Source: Eustoma russellianum
Lineage: Eukaryota > Streptophyta > Magnoliopsida > Gentianales > Gentianaceae
Length of the DNA: 64,000 nt
Assembly: GCA_036186865.1 (NCBI GenBank)
Contig: AP025041.1
Location: 37,683,633 to 37,747,632 of the forward strand
Direction of reading: 5' to 3'
In this document: positions 47,083-57,800 of the stretch, in pieces
Layout: each line of letters starts with the position of its first letter
Numbering within the stretch: the first letter of the stretch is position 1
Made by a program: the position numbers and the translations under genes
The notes under the pieces: generated by a model
Databases searched by the model: none
The model's input: the letters and a program-made list of their open reading frames with translations, nothing else
Told to the model about the DNA's origin: nothing

Positions 47083-47480
47083 TTATTTAAAGTAGTGGTT
47101 ATGACAAATGTTTACGCCTAAATTTAGATATATATTATTTCCTTCCAATAACATCAGTAGATAACTTTTATATATTATAACGTTGGCCTACTCCACACTA
47201 GGTTGGCGACACTTTAGTATCTATCACTTTGTCATTTATTGTAATGGCTAAATAGTTTTTTTTTTTTAAAAGAACAAATACAATAAAACAAGATCTCGTT
47301 CCAAATAACAACCATTTTGGGTCTTTTTCAGATATCTAAACTATTAAATATAGTCATACTGACTATGTTAAAAGATGCACGAAACGTCTTTTTCCAAGAG
47401 ACCAAAGAGGAAGGCATGAAGTACGACTTTATCATGATAAGAAGCAAACTTATTTTCGTGAAGAAATTCGCTAGTTGTCT
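47083..47480. other. Non-TE flank of R1, duplicated at 63280-63675
   Basis: AT-rich sequence without recognisable coding signal. It is repeated, with the same order and small differences, after the second R 3' LTR. It is therefore part of the segmental duplication rather than of R itself. Confidence 0.7.
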
Positions 47481-48741
47481 AATGGGTTCAGATTTAAGTA
47501 GTCTAAACTTGAGTATCCAAAAGCACAACACACTTGTCTCATGAAAATCGAGAATGATGTTGAGTTAAATTCTAACTCTTTTAATTTACAAGATGAAATA
47601 GGAGATTTGCAAGATGATTTTGAAAAACTGGATTTAAAATATAAACACTTGAAGAAAGAATTCAGAAAATGCATATTAGAGAACAAGAGCTTACATGATA
47701 AGAATATTTTCATGTTTCAAGATCATGACATCATACTCACCATGCACAAAACCGTAGCTCTTGAAAATGTGAAAATTAGGAAAGAATGTGAGAAATTGAG
47801 AATAGACTTACAAAAACTAACCAATGGTAAAAATAATCTAGACAAACTACTTGAAAACCAAAGGATTGGCAATAACAAACCCGGTTTAGAATTTAACTCA
47901 TCACATTCTTCCATTAAGCCCAAGACATTAAAGAAAAAGCCAAATAAGAGAAAAACACAATATGGCTCATCATCTTATAAACCAAGGCATGTACCCACTT
48001 GTTTTCATTGCATGTAAATAGGACATGTAAAGAGTGCATGTAAGTAGGACATGTAAAGAGTGCATGTAGAGCTAGATTTGATAGTATGTATGTTTGGAAG
48101 CCTAAGGGTCGACAAGCTAACCCTAAAGGACCCAACCATCAAAGGGTATGCATGCATAAATCTCTTGCTTTTGTAGGCACTCAAAATAAATGGAGTTAAG
48201 AAGAGGGATCAAATGGCTTATGGACAGTAGATGTTCAACACACATGACCGGAGACACTTGTCAAAAGGCAAAGCTTGTTAAAACAAGTTTCAAGCCAAAA
48301 GTGAAATCTCCACCACCAAACCTCTACAATTCTTCATATGGATTTGTATGGGGATATTGGTATGGCAAGTCTAGGTGGAAAACGTTACACATTTGTAATG
48401 GTAAACGACTTCTCTAGGGACACTTGGGTCATGTTTTTAGCTAAAAAGAATGATGCATGCCAAGAGTGTATAAAACTTTGTAAGAGATTAGAAAATCAAA
48501 AAGAAGACACAATCAAGAAAATTAGAAGTGATAGAGGTGGTGAATTTGACGGTGAGTTTCAAGAATTTTGTATATCCAAAGGGTATAGACACAATTTCTC
48601 GACTCCAAGAACTCATCAACAAAATGGTGTTGCGGAAAGTAAAAATAGAATACTTCAAGAAATGAGTAGAGTCATGCTAAATGAATTCGAGCTACCCAAT
48701 CATTTTTTGGGCTGAAGTGGTAAACGCCGCTTGTCATCGCA
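47481..48741 (+). pseudogene. N: rearranged fragment of M-type gag, protease and integrase
   Basis: The frame resembling element M gag reads EYPKAQHTCLM, LQDEIGDLQDDFEKLDLKYK, HKTVALENVKIRKECEKL and a knuckle start VPTCFHC. It then reads IKWLMDSRCSTHMTGD, the protease site with D-S-R in place of D-S-G. That is fused by deletion directly to TCQKAKLVKTSFKPKV from the integrase zinc-binding region. Integrase continues (MDLYGDIGMASLGGKRYTFV, KIRSDRGGEFDGEF, RTHQQNGVAESKNRI) up to FWAEVVNAACH. There it is joined to R-type gag at the duplication junction. Confidence 0.8.
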
Positions 48742-50036
48742 GAAGCCCAACTTGTCCAGAAAATTCTCAAATCTTTGACTCAAAAGTTTCACATGAAAAA
48801 ATAGTCATTGAAGCTACCAAGGATCTTGACGAAATGAGTATTGATCAATTGCAAGGTGAGTTACTATCTTATGAAATCTTACTAGATCATTAGTCTGTTG
48901 GTATTATAGATGAAGTATTACAAGCTCAGATAATTGTTTCAAAAGAACAAGGGTTGTCTGCAAATCATGCTGAATCTAGTCAGCGCGGTCAAAATTTTCG
49001 AGGTCCAGGACGTGGCCAAAGAAGAGGTCGTGGTAGAGGTACATTTAATTATCAGCGAAATACTCGTGTTTTTGATAGAGAAGATCAAAATAACATTTTT
49101 CAAAAGGATAAATCTAAAATCCAATGCTTTAATTGCAAAAAGTTTGGACATATTCAAAGTCATTGTTGCTATAAGAATAGTTCAGTAACGCATGCGAAAG
49201 TGGCTAAAAATGACAACACAAGTCCCAAGACTTTGTTTTTGGCTGATTTGAGTGTTGAAAACAAAACAAAAAATGAATGGACTTGGGATTCTGGTTGCAG
49301 CAATCATACGTGTGGAGATAGAGAAATGTTTACAGATTTAGATACTTCTGTGAAAACTACTCTAAAATTTGGAAATAATTCTGAGGTACCTGTTCTTCGG
49401 AAAGGGAGGATTGCCATTAGTTTAAAAGATGGTTCTTCTAACTTTATCTTCGATGTATTATATGTGCCAAGTTTACATCACAGTTTTCTGAGTATTTAAC
49501 AGTTATCTCTGAAAGGCTATAACATAGTCTTTGATCATGGAAGTTGCACAGTAAGTGATCCAAGGAGAGGGATAATTGCAAAGGTAAACATGAATAATAG
49601 TCGTTTGTTTCCGCTGTGAATCAACTGTGTCAGTTTACCTGTTTTATTTTTTATGAAGTACGATGATACATGGCTATGGCATCTGAGATTTGGACACTTG
49701 AATTTTAGAAGTTTGAAGTTTCTTGTCAGAAATAAATCTTTTTTAGGATTGCCGAATATTGATTTTCCACAGAAAATTTGTGAGTCATGTACACTGAGAA
49801 AGCAACACAGATTTCCGTTTCCGAAGCATAAGGTCTGGAGGGCGAGTACTACACTAGACTTTATCCATTCATACTTGTGCTACATAGAAGTACCTACAAA
49901 TGGTGGTTGTAAGTATTTTATAACTTCTATTGATGATTTTAATTGGAAAGCATGGGTGTATTTTCTTAGAAACAAATCTGACGCATGTAATACGTTCAAA
50001 AGTTTCAAAGTGTACATTGAAAAACAAAGTGGTTTT
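48742..50036 (+). pseudogene. R2: gag C-terminus, protease and GAG-pre-integrase
   Basis: Second copy of the R1 interval. Gag has DLDEMSIDQLQGELLSYEIL, a stretch rich in RG (GRGQRRGRGRGTFN) and the knuckle CFNCKKFGHIQSHC. The protease WTWDSGCSNHTCGDREMF keeps D-S-G. A stop follows SFLSI at 49497. After the 88 bp missing from R1, the GAG-pre-integrase reads WLWHLRFGHLNFRSLKFL and ESCTLRKQHRFPFP. The integrase start reads IDDFNWKAWVYF and stops at QSGF, where Q2 begins. The protease-containing frame (48954-49499) is open over 181 codons. Confidence 0.85.
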
Positions 50037-51302
50037 TGTTATGTCCGAAATACACTCTAGAAAAGGAAGGGATGAATAGAGTGTTTGGCAATTTTGCAGA
50101 ATTTTCTTGTGTGACTCAACTCAAATGGAATTCAAAATTAGAGTAAGAATGGAAGATGAGAAACAATGAATGAGTACACCGGATATAGAGTGGTTCGAAT
50201 CGTAAATGATTCTACTCCACTACCACTTTGTTGCCAAAGTGGATTTTCAATAACTACTCTTCTTAATAAAGATAATAAGAACAACCACAGCAACACTTAC
50301 ACTAACACCTTAGTGTAAGCAACAACAACAGCAACTTCTTGCAAAAAATATATTTGTGCAACTACAGCAACTACAGCTCTAGCAAGAACAACTTCTTGCT
50401 ACCTCACAACTTCAACAGAGTTCTCTCAAGAACTTTCTCATAGTGGGTTGAAGGAAATAGTAAGGTTCACACTTTCTCACTAGTCTAAGCACAAGCAAGA
50501 GATCAATTATTTATGGTTCCTCTTGTGCTATACTCTTTATCTCTCAATATACAACAATTAAGAACAAAGAAAGGTTTAACAAGCTTTAAGCACTTTTACA
50601 AATTTGAGAGATATATACAACAATCAAAATGATGAAGCTTGATGATGGTGAAAGTGTGTATTTGCCTCATCCAAGCTTCTCCTATTTATAGCTGAAGTTC
50701 ACCACGTTTTTTGAGGTCTCCACCATGTCTTCATCTACACCAAATGTCAAGATAATGCCCAAATAGTCTTTAGCCACCCTATGGAGTGATTTTATCCTTA
50801 ATAGCCACCCTGGAGAATCTTAGACATGGATAAAATAGTCAAGGAAGCATGTAGTATGTTGGAGTAAAGTCCACAAGAAATTTGAGCAAGATTGGAAAGA
50901 GAAAATACCATGAATCTCCCTTGGATTTTGTTCCAACGTTCAAAAGATTTTGAATTCTGGAGGGACATCGATCGATCGAAGTGCCTGGATGAGAGATCGA
51001 TGTCCTCCAGAAACTTTGCAGTTTTTGAAACTGCTGATATCGATCGATTGAAGTTTCCCTTGGAGAGGTTGATGCCACTTCGATCAATCGATGTCCCCTG
51101 GACTGAGAGATCGATGTTGGACAGAAAGTATTCTGCCTGACATTGATCGATCGAAGTCTCTCTGGAGAGAGACTGAAGTGACATCGATCGATCGATGTCA
51201 CCAGGTTGAGAGATCGATGTTAGACAGAAAGGTTTCTGTCTGACATTGATCGATCGAAGTCAGAGGCTGAAGTGACATCGATCGATCGATGTCCCTAGCC
51301 TG
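50037..51302 (-). repeat. Q2: M-family LTR, truncated by the M block
   Basis: Begins TGTTATGTCCGAAATACACTC at exactly the same R integrase position as Q1, so the insertion preceded the duplication. TATAAATAGG lies at 50700-50691. Palindromic sites lie at about 50965-51295, including an exact 24-bp palindrome at 51178-51201 (arms GTGACATCGATC / GATCGATGTCAC). It stops at CCTAGCCTG, where the M 3' LTR begins. The remaining right end seen in Q1 is absent. Confidence 0.8.
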
Positions 51303-51949
51303 TGTTAGGTCCGAAATACACTCTAGAGGGGGGGGGGTGAATAGAGTGTTTGGCTCTTTTTGCGGAATTTTCTCGTTTGTCTCAACTCAAAAAGGATATT
51401 CAAAATCAGAGCAAGAATTGGAGATGAGAGATAATGAATGAGTACACCGGATATAGAGTGGTTCGAATCGTAAATGATTCTACTCCACTACCACTTTGTT
51501 TCCAAAGTGGATTTTCAACAACTACTCTTCTTATTATGAACAATAAGAACAACCACAGCAACACTTACACCAACACTTTAGTGCAAGCAACAACAACGGC
51601 AACTTCTTGCACAAAACACACTTGTGCAACTACGGCAACTACAGCTTCTTAGCAAGAACAACTTCTTGCTTCCTCACTACTTCAACAAAAGTTCCCTCAA
51701 AAACTTCTCACCGTGGGTTGAAGAAATATAGTAAGGTTCACACTTTCTCACAAGTCTAAGCACAAGTAAGAGATCAAATATTTATGGTTCCACTTGTGCT
51801 TGACTCTCTTTCTCTCAATATACAATAATGAAGATCAAAGAAAAGATAGACAAGCTTTAAACAAATTTACAAGTATGAGAGAATATACAACAATGGAAAA
51901 TGAAGCTAGATGATGTTGAAAGTGTGTAATTGCTTCATCCAAGCCTCTT

Positions 51950-51958
51950 CTATTTATA
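51950..51958 (-). promoter_or_regulatory. TATA box of the M 3' LTR
   Basis: TATAAATAG on the minus strand; the equivalent in the 5' LTR is at about 60383-60375. The same box type occurs in D, Q and R LTRs. Confidence 0.7.
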
Positions 51959-52227
51959 AATAAAGTTGACCACGTTTTTGAGGCTCTCCACCAAGTCTTC
52001 ATCTTCAAAAATGTCAAGATAGTGCCCAAATAGTCTTTAGCCACCCTATGGAGTGATTTGATCTTGGATAGCCACCCTAGAGAATCTTAGACATGTTTAA
52101 AATAGTCAAGGAAGATGTAGTATGTTGGGTTAAAATCCACAAGAAATTTGAGCAAGATTGGAGAGAGAAAATATCATAGATCTCCCTTGGATTTTGTTCC
52201 AACGTTTGAAAATTTTTGAATTCTGGA

Positions 52228-52505
52228 GACGTCGATCGATCTACGTGCCAGAGCTGAGAGATCGACGTCTCTCAGTCAGACGTGGATCGATCGACGTCAG
52301 CCTGACTGAGAGATCGACGTCTCTCAGAATGACGTCGATCGATCGACGTCATTAGGCTGAGAGATCGACGTCTCTCAGATGTATGTCGATCGATCGACAT
52401 ACCTGAAGCTAAGAGATCGACGTCTCTCAGTTATACGTCGATCGATCGACGTATGTTTAACTGAGAGATCGACGTCTCTCAGATATACGTCAATCGATCT
52501 ACGTC
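52228..52505. repeat. 52-bp tandem array of alternating dyad sites in the M 3' LTR
   Basis: Type 1 sites have the core TCGATCGATCGA and start near 52230, 52277, 52328, 52381, 52433 and 52485. Three are exact palindromes: 52328-52353 (26 bp, arm AATGACGTCGATC), 52381-52402 (22 bp, arm GTATGTCGATC) and 52433-52454 (22 bp, arm ATACGTCGATC). Type 2 sites, CTGAGAGA-TCGACG-TCTCTCAG (one has CTAAGAGA), start at 52254, 52306, 52357, 52409 and 52461. The type 2 spacing is 51-52 bp. The arms differ between units, but the dyad is preserved. Confidence 0.95.
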
Positions 52506-52713
52506 TCTTAGCTGAGAGTATGACGTTATTCTGAGTGCTTAAATTTTTACTAACCTTCACATGGATCTCTTGAGGAGCTGATGTAACCTTCATCCGATTC
52601 ATGGGAGATTTTTTATCTCGCACATGTTTACTTCAATTTTGCTTAAGATATGAAATTGTCTTATTCTTTTTAAAACATCTTTTTGTATCATCAAAACATT
52701 TTATAAACTAACA

Positions 52714-52727
52714 ATCTCCCCCTTTTA
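52714..52727 (-). promoter_or_regulatory. Polypurine tract of M
   Basis: TAAAAGGGGGAGAT on the minus strand, adjacent to the 3' LTR. Confidence 0.85.
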
Positions 52728-53271
52728 GATGATTTCAAAACCGAGATTCTAAAAGATTTTTTTGCTTTATTTTCGAATATTTTACATTTGAAAAATATCA
52801 ATCTCCCCCTAAGTATATGCACTCTATACCTTCCACAATAATCAATGTGAACAAGATTCTGCAAATCCAATCGAAATACTTCTCCTTAAATTTGCTCCCT
52901 GTCAATCAAATAACTTTTCATGCTTATTTACATTTCTCCAACAATTTACAAAGATTCCAATTTTCAAGCTTACCTCATTTTGCCAAAGAAACGCAACATG
53001 CCAATAATTCATTCCAATAGACCATGTCAATAAACCATGCCAACCACTTAAGCAATTAAGCCAATAAGCAACAAATAAGTCAAAATAAACCACTTAATCA
53101 ACCAATGAGCCACTAAGTCACTTAAGCAACAACACCCCCATTTTCTCCCCCCTTTTTGAAAGCATCAAAAAAATAAGCAACAACACTTCATTAAATTCAA
53201 GGACTCATTCAAGTTTTACAACCAACAGCAAACACTAAGCTAGAACTAGAAACAAGCTAAAATACAACACT
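52728..53271 (-). other. M 3' internal non-coding region with extra purine tracts
   Basis: Between the third ORF stop and the PPT. AGGGGGAGAT near 52810-52801 and AAAGGGGGGAGAAAA near 53155-53143 (minus strand) resemble the PPT. The part at 52714-52953 is repeated without any difference I can see at 61139-61378. Confidence 0.7.
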
Positions 53272-54537
53272 CTAGTCTTCATCTGAAGAAAACGTGATTC
53301 CAGGAATAAACACTTTCATTTTTGCCTTGAGCTTGGCAAATCTTGATTCGTGCACGGTTACTTTGCCCTTTAGCTCACCGACTTCCTGCTGAAGACTAGT
53401 AACTTGAGCTTGAAGTTCTGGAACATTGGTGCTCAAGCTACTTGGTGCTGGTTGAGCGCCCGGTTCAGGAATAAGTGCCTCATGCTGAAAGTCTTCCTCT
53501 TCTTCCCTTGCCTCCTCCTCCTGTTCTCTTCTCATCGCTTCTTTTCTAGACTTTAGTATTTGTTGGATATTGACTTTATCGTAGAAGTCTTTGTGCGTAA
53601 TACTGTCAATATCCGTGTCATCAACCTGAATACCCGACTTCACAAGCATCCGATAAATAAGGTTACTATAGGGTAGGGCCTTGTTTTGTTTGATTGCTGC
53701 TTCGACAACATTTGTCATGAAAAGCTCCCCAAAGTTAACCTTCTCCTGGTTAGCTATTCGGTATGCTATGTAGAAGTCAAGGTTACTTGGCAGTTTTGCA
53801 GATTTACCATTGATACAGAATGTAACAATGGCCAGAAGAGTGCGGTAGACTAAAGGCATATCATTTGTGTTTTTACTAGGATGGAAGCCTAGGAAAGTCT
53901 TAACTTCAGCTTCAGATACTTTCCATTTGGCTGCATCCCATTTCCACGCATCAAACTCAAAATACCCTTCGTTGGGTACACTAATCAGGTCACAAATTTT
54001 TTCAACTTTCCATTTGATATGGTGTCCATCAATAACAGAGTGTAGAGCTAAGGGAAGGTTATTTATGTATTCTACCCACAAATTTGCATAAAATAGTCGA
54101 GTATACCTAGTGGACATTTTTGACATCTCATTCTCATTCCATATACTCCTCCACTCTTGAACATCTAACCACTCAATGATTGGGCTCAGTTCATTATTGC
54201 TTAGAATATCATTTATTCTAAGCAACTTGAGTGGGATGGTTGCTCTTTCATCATTGTCCCATTTATCATATAAAATTTGAGAATGTCTAGTTATATACCT
54301 TATTTGCCCCGGGGGCAAAGGTTCCGTTAAAGCATCCTTGGCATCTTTGGCTTTGATCCAAGGAAAGTTCGAGAGAGTTAGCCCACTTCTAATCCCGGCA
54401 AGGACACGCCCTTGACTCATGTCCATAGATTGCTTCATCCTAGGTTGAGAAGATTGTCCTTGAGAGGAACTAGAGCCTTCTCCTCCACCCCTAGAAGATC
54501 TTGGCCTCTCGGTTGTATTTTTGCTCCTTGAAGACAT
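53272..54537 (-). CDS. Third ORF (aORF) of M, 421 aa, putative plant transposon protein domain
   Basis: An uninterrupted frame from an ATG at 54537, in the same sense as gag-pol and placed in the 'env' position between RNase H and the 3' LTR. The N-terminus is Ser/Arg-rich (MSSRSKNTTERPRSSRGGGE). Residues ~130-310 look like the domain annotated in plants as 'putative plant transposon protein' (RLFYANLWVEY, VIDGHHIKWKVEKICDLISV, FDAWKWDAAKWKVSEAEVKT, VYRTLLAIVTFCI). Then comes a Glu/Arg-rich, helix-forming stretch (EAMRREQEEEAREEEEDFQ). It ends in a probable coiled coil (LQAQVTSLQQEVGELKGKVT). No signal peptide or membrane segment is visible, so an envelope role is unlikely. Family assignment is from memory of conserved patterns. 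Confidence 0.8.
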   Translation of the reverse strand: MSSRSKNTTERPRSSRGGGEGSSSSQGQSSQPRMKQSMDMSQGRVLAGIRSGLTLSNFPWIKAKDAKDALTEPLPPGQIRYITRHSQILYDKWDNDERATIPLKLLRINDILSNNELSPIIEWLDVQEWRSIWNENEMSKMSTRYTRLFYANLWVEYINNLPLALHSVIDGHHIKWKVEKICDLISVPNEGYFEFDAWKWDAAKWKVSEAEVKTFLGFHPSKNTNDMPLVYRTLLAIVTFCINGKSAKLPSNLDFYIAYRIANQEKVNFGELFMTNVVEAAIKQNKALPYSNLIYRMLVKSGIQVDDTDIDSITHKDFYDKVNIQQILKSRKEAMRREQEEEAREEEEDFQHEALIPEPGAQPAPSSLSTNVPELQAQVTSLQQEVGELKGKVTVHESRFAKLKAKMKVFIPGITFSSDED

Positions 54538-54753
54538 TTTTGAGATTTTTAGGGCTAGAGAAATTTAGGATTTTAGGTTGAAATGGAAGATTTCAAGAGA
54601 GGAACTCAAGATTTAAGAGCAGAAATGAGTTAGATCTTGATTTAGAGATGAAATTGAAGAGAGAAATGATTTTGGAAAGGGGAGGCGCCTGCTTTCTTAG
54701 GGTTTCGCTGATGGAACAGGTTGAGAAATGAAGAGGATTCGAGTTTTTGACAG

Positions 54754-54761
54754 GTTTTATA
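54754..54761 (-). promoter_or_regulatory. Possible TATA box of an internal aORF promoter
   Basis: CTATAAAAC on the minus strand, about 215 bp upstream of the aORF ATG and 16 bp downstream of the first of three dyad sites. Confidence 0.5.
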
Positions 54762-54776
54762 GCTGCAGAATTCGAC

Positions 54777-54865
54777 GACGTCGATCGATCGACGTCTGAG
54801 TTCGACGTACGTCGATCGATCGATGTACGTTGATCTCTTGTTTTGATACGTCGATCGTTCGACGT
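54777..54865. repeat. Three TCGATCGATCGA-type dyad sites between pol and aORF
   Basis: 54777-54796 is an exact 20-bp palindrome (arm GACGTCGATC). 54805-54830 pairs at 12 of 13 positions (arm ACGTACGTCGATC). 54848-54865 pairs at 8 of 9 (ACGTCGATC/GTTCGACGT). They are the same motif as in the M LTR array but spaced 31 and 39 bp. Confidence 0.9.
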
Positions 54866-54899
54866 GTCCCTGATTTTGAAATTTTTAGTTTTCATCTCT

Positions 54900-57800
54900 T
54901 TAACTTATGTTTATCATTCCTAGTCTCGTTCTAATTGATTCAAATGTCTCAGTGGGGAGGGATTTGGTAAAGATGTCCGCCAGTTGGTCATTTGTTGGAA
55001 CAAACTCAATGCATACCAATCCTTTTTGAATGCAATCTCTTATGAAGTGATGTCTCACTTCAATGTGTTTTGTTCTACTATGATGAACCGGGTTTTGTGC
55101 TATACTTATGGCTGAGGTATTGTCACATAGGATGAGAACTTTATCAAACTTAACATTGTAATCATTCAATGTGTTTGTCATCCAAAGTAGTTGTGCACAA
55201 CATGAAGCGGCCGATATATATTCGGATTCCGCCGTTGATAGTGACACACTATTTTGTTTCTTAGATAACCAAGAAACCAAGCAATCTCCAAGGAATTGAC
55301 ACGTCCCGGAGGTGCTTTTCCTATCAACAAGATTTTCGGCATAGTCGGAGTCACTATACCCTCTTAAATCAAAACATCCATCTTTGGGATAAAACAATCC
55401 AAAATTCAAAGTTCATTTTAAATACCTAAAGATACGTTTAACAGCAACTAAATGTGATTCCTTAGGCATACTTTGAAATCTAGCACATAAGCACACAGCA
55501 TGCAAAATATCCGGTCTACTAGCTGTTAAATAAAGTAAACTACCAATCATACCCGTATATTTGGTTACCTTAACCGGCTTTCCTTTTTCGTCTTTGTCAA
55601 GCTTTGTACTTGTGCTCATCGGAGTGCTCACACTTCTTCCATCCTCGAATTTGTACTTCTTGAGCAAATCATTTGTGTACTTTGTTTGAGATATGTACAC
55701 TCCATCTTGAGTTTGCTTGATTTGTAGACCAAGGAAGTAGTTGAGTTCACCCATCATGCTCATGTCAAATTCTCCTTCCATCAATTTTGCAAAATGCTCA
55801 CAAAGAGAATCGTTAGTAGCACCAAATATAATATCATCCACATAAATTTGAACAAACAATTGATGGTTTCCTTGTTCTTTAATAAAAAGAGTAGTGCCGA
55901 CTTTTCCTCTTGAAAACTCGTTCTCAAGTAGGAAGTTACTTAACCTATCATACCAAGCCCTAGGAGCTTGTTTAAGTCCATAAAGGGCCTTTTTGAGTTT
56001 AAAAACATGATTTGGATAATCATGATTTTCAAACCCCGGAGGTTGAGCTACATGGACCTCTTCTTGAATTATTCCATTCAAGAATGCGGATTTCACATCC
56101 ATTTGATATAGTTTGAAATCCTTATAGCATGCATATGCTAATAGCATCCTAATAGCTTCTAACCTAGCTACGGGGGCAAACGTTTCATCATAGTCTATGC
56201 CTTCCTCTTGCCTATAACCTTGTGCTACTAACCTAGCTTTGTTTCTAGTGATGTTTCCTTTATCATCCATTTTATTTCTAAATACCCATTTACTACCAAT
56301 TACGGGATGATCACTAGGTTTAGCAACTAATTCCCAAACATCACTTCTTTCAAATTGATTTAATTCTTCTTGCATAGCCAATACCCAATCTTCATCATTT
56401 ATTGCCTCCTTTATGTTTTTAGGCTCAACTTGTGAAATGAAGGCATTTTCATTGAATTTTCTCCTAGTCATTATGCCTTGGCTAGTTTCACCTAATATCA
56501 ACTCTTTAGGGTGATCTTTCCTATACTTGTATGAATCCGGTAAATTTGAGGTATCTCCTCCTACTTCTTCATTTTCAACCTTAGGTTCAAGTGGATCAAT
56601 CCTAAGGTCAATAACAATATTACCTTTTGGATTCTCAAATTTCTCTATATGGCTTGCTTCAATTATTTCATCATCATCATCATCATTAATGTTTGATTTG
56701 TCCTCATTGAGTTCACTAAATTTGACATGAATTGATTCTTCAACTTTCATGCTTCTTTTATTATATACTCTAAATACCTTGCTATTTTGAGCATAGCCCA
56801 TAAAGATTCCTTCATCCGCTTTGAAGTCGAGTTTATCCAAGTTATCTTTGGTGTTAAGTATAAAGCACTTACAACCAAAAACCTTGAAATAACCAATATT
56901 TGGTACTCTACCTTTCCAAAGCTCATAAGGAGTCTTTTTGAGAAATGGTCTCAAATAAACTCTATTGATCACATGACAAGCGGTATTTACCGCTTCTGCC
57001 CAAAAATATTTGGGTAACTCAAATTCGTTTAGCATGGCTGTACTCATTTCTTGAAGTGTTCTATTCTTCCTTTCCGCAACACCATTTTGTTGAGGAGTTC
57101 TTGGAGCTGAGAAATTGTGTCCATACCCCTTGGATACACAAAACTCTTGAAATTCTCCATCAAACTCACCACCTCTATCACTTCTAATTTCCTTAATTGT
57201 CTCCTCTCTTTGATTTTCTAATCTTTTACAAAGTTTTATAAATTCTTGGCATGCATCATTCTTTTTAGCTAAGAACATTACCCAAGTGTACCTAGAGAAG
57301 TCATCTACCACCACAAAGGTGTAATGTTTTCCACTTAGACTTGCTGTACCAATATCCCCATCGGTGGTGGAGATTTTACTTTTGGGTTTGAAGCTTGTTT
57401 TAACAAGATTTGCCTTTTGACAAGTGTCACATAAGCCATGGTTTTCGAAATTTAATTTTGGAAGACCTTGAACCTTTTCATTTTTGCAAATCTCTTTGAA
57501 GTTTTTAAAGCTAATATGTCCAAGTCGTCTGTGCCATAGTTGAGTCAAATCATTTTTGGCAACTAGGCAAGAAACATTTTGTGATATCAAATCAATCATG
57601 TGTGCTAAATTTGTAAACATCATTTTTACGAATGGCTTCAAAAACGATCTTATCGTTCTTTTTCACAACACATTTTCTTTTCACAAACTCTATTTGAAAA
57701 TTAGCATCACATAGTTGGCTAACACTTATCAAATTATACTTAAGACCTTCTACATATAGTACATTATTAATAGTAAAGGAAGAATTACCAATTTCTCCAT

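Larger units (their letters stand above)
30681..48741. repeat. Copy 1 of a tandem segmental duplication (unit start in R gag, end in N)
   Basis: R gag from GAAGCCCAACTTGTCC onward, protease, GAG-pre-integrase, Q LTR at the same integrase codon, R RT-RNase H, R 3' LTR, the same non-TE flank and the same N fragment recur from 48742. L and D are present only in this copy. Confidence 0.85.
51303..52713 (-). repeat. 3' LTR of M (1411 bp)
   Basis: On the minus strand it begins TGTTAGTTTATAAAATG and ends TTTCGGACCTAACA. The TATA box TATAAATAG is at 51958-51950. A 52-bp tandem array of dyad sites occupies 52228-52505, within U3 about 270-550 bp upstream of the TATA box. Confidence 0.95.

Noticed and set aside
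52228..52505. Regularly spaced palindromic repeats resembling a CRISPR array
   Set aside because: The repeats lie in retrotransposon LTRs of a plant genome, the intervening sequence is itself repeated (no unique spacers), and no cas genes are present.
52375..52623. Open frames across the dyad arrays giving RRSID/LSVKHTSID-like peptides (also near 35.4-35.7, 43.6-43.9, 50.8-51.2 and 60.6-61.0 kb)
   Set aside because: They exist on both strands because the repeats are palindromic and stop-poor. They lie in LTR U3 and show no protein family features.
53272..54537. Third ORF as an envelope glycoprotein
   Set aside because: It has no signal peptide, no membrane span and no cleavage-type motif; its central domain matches the plant-transposon-protein pattern instead.
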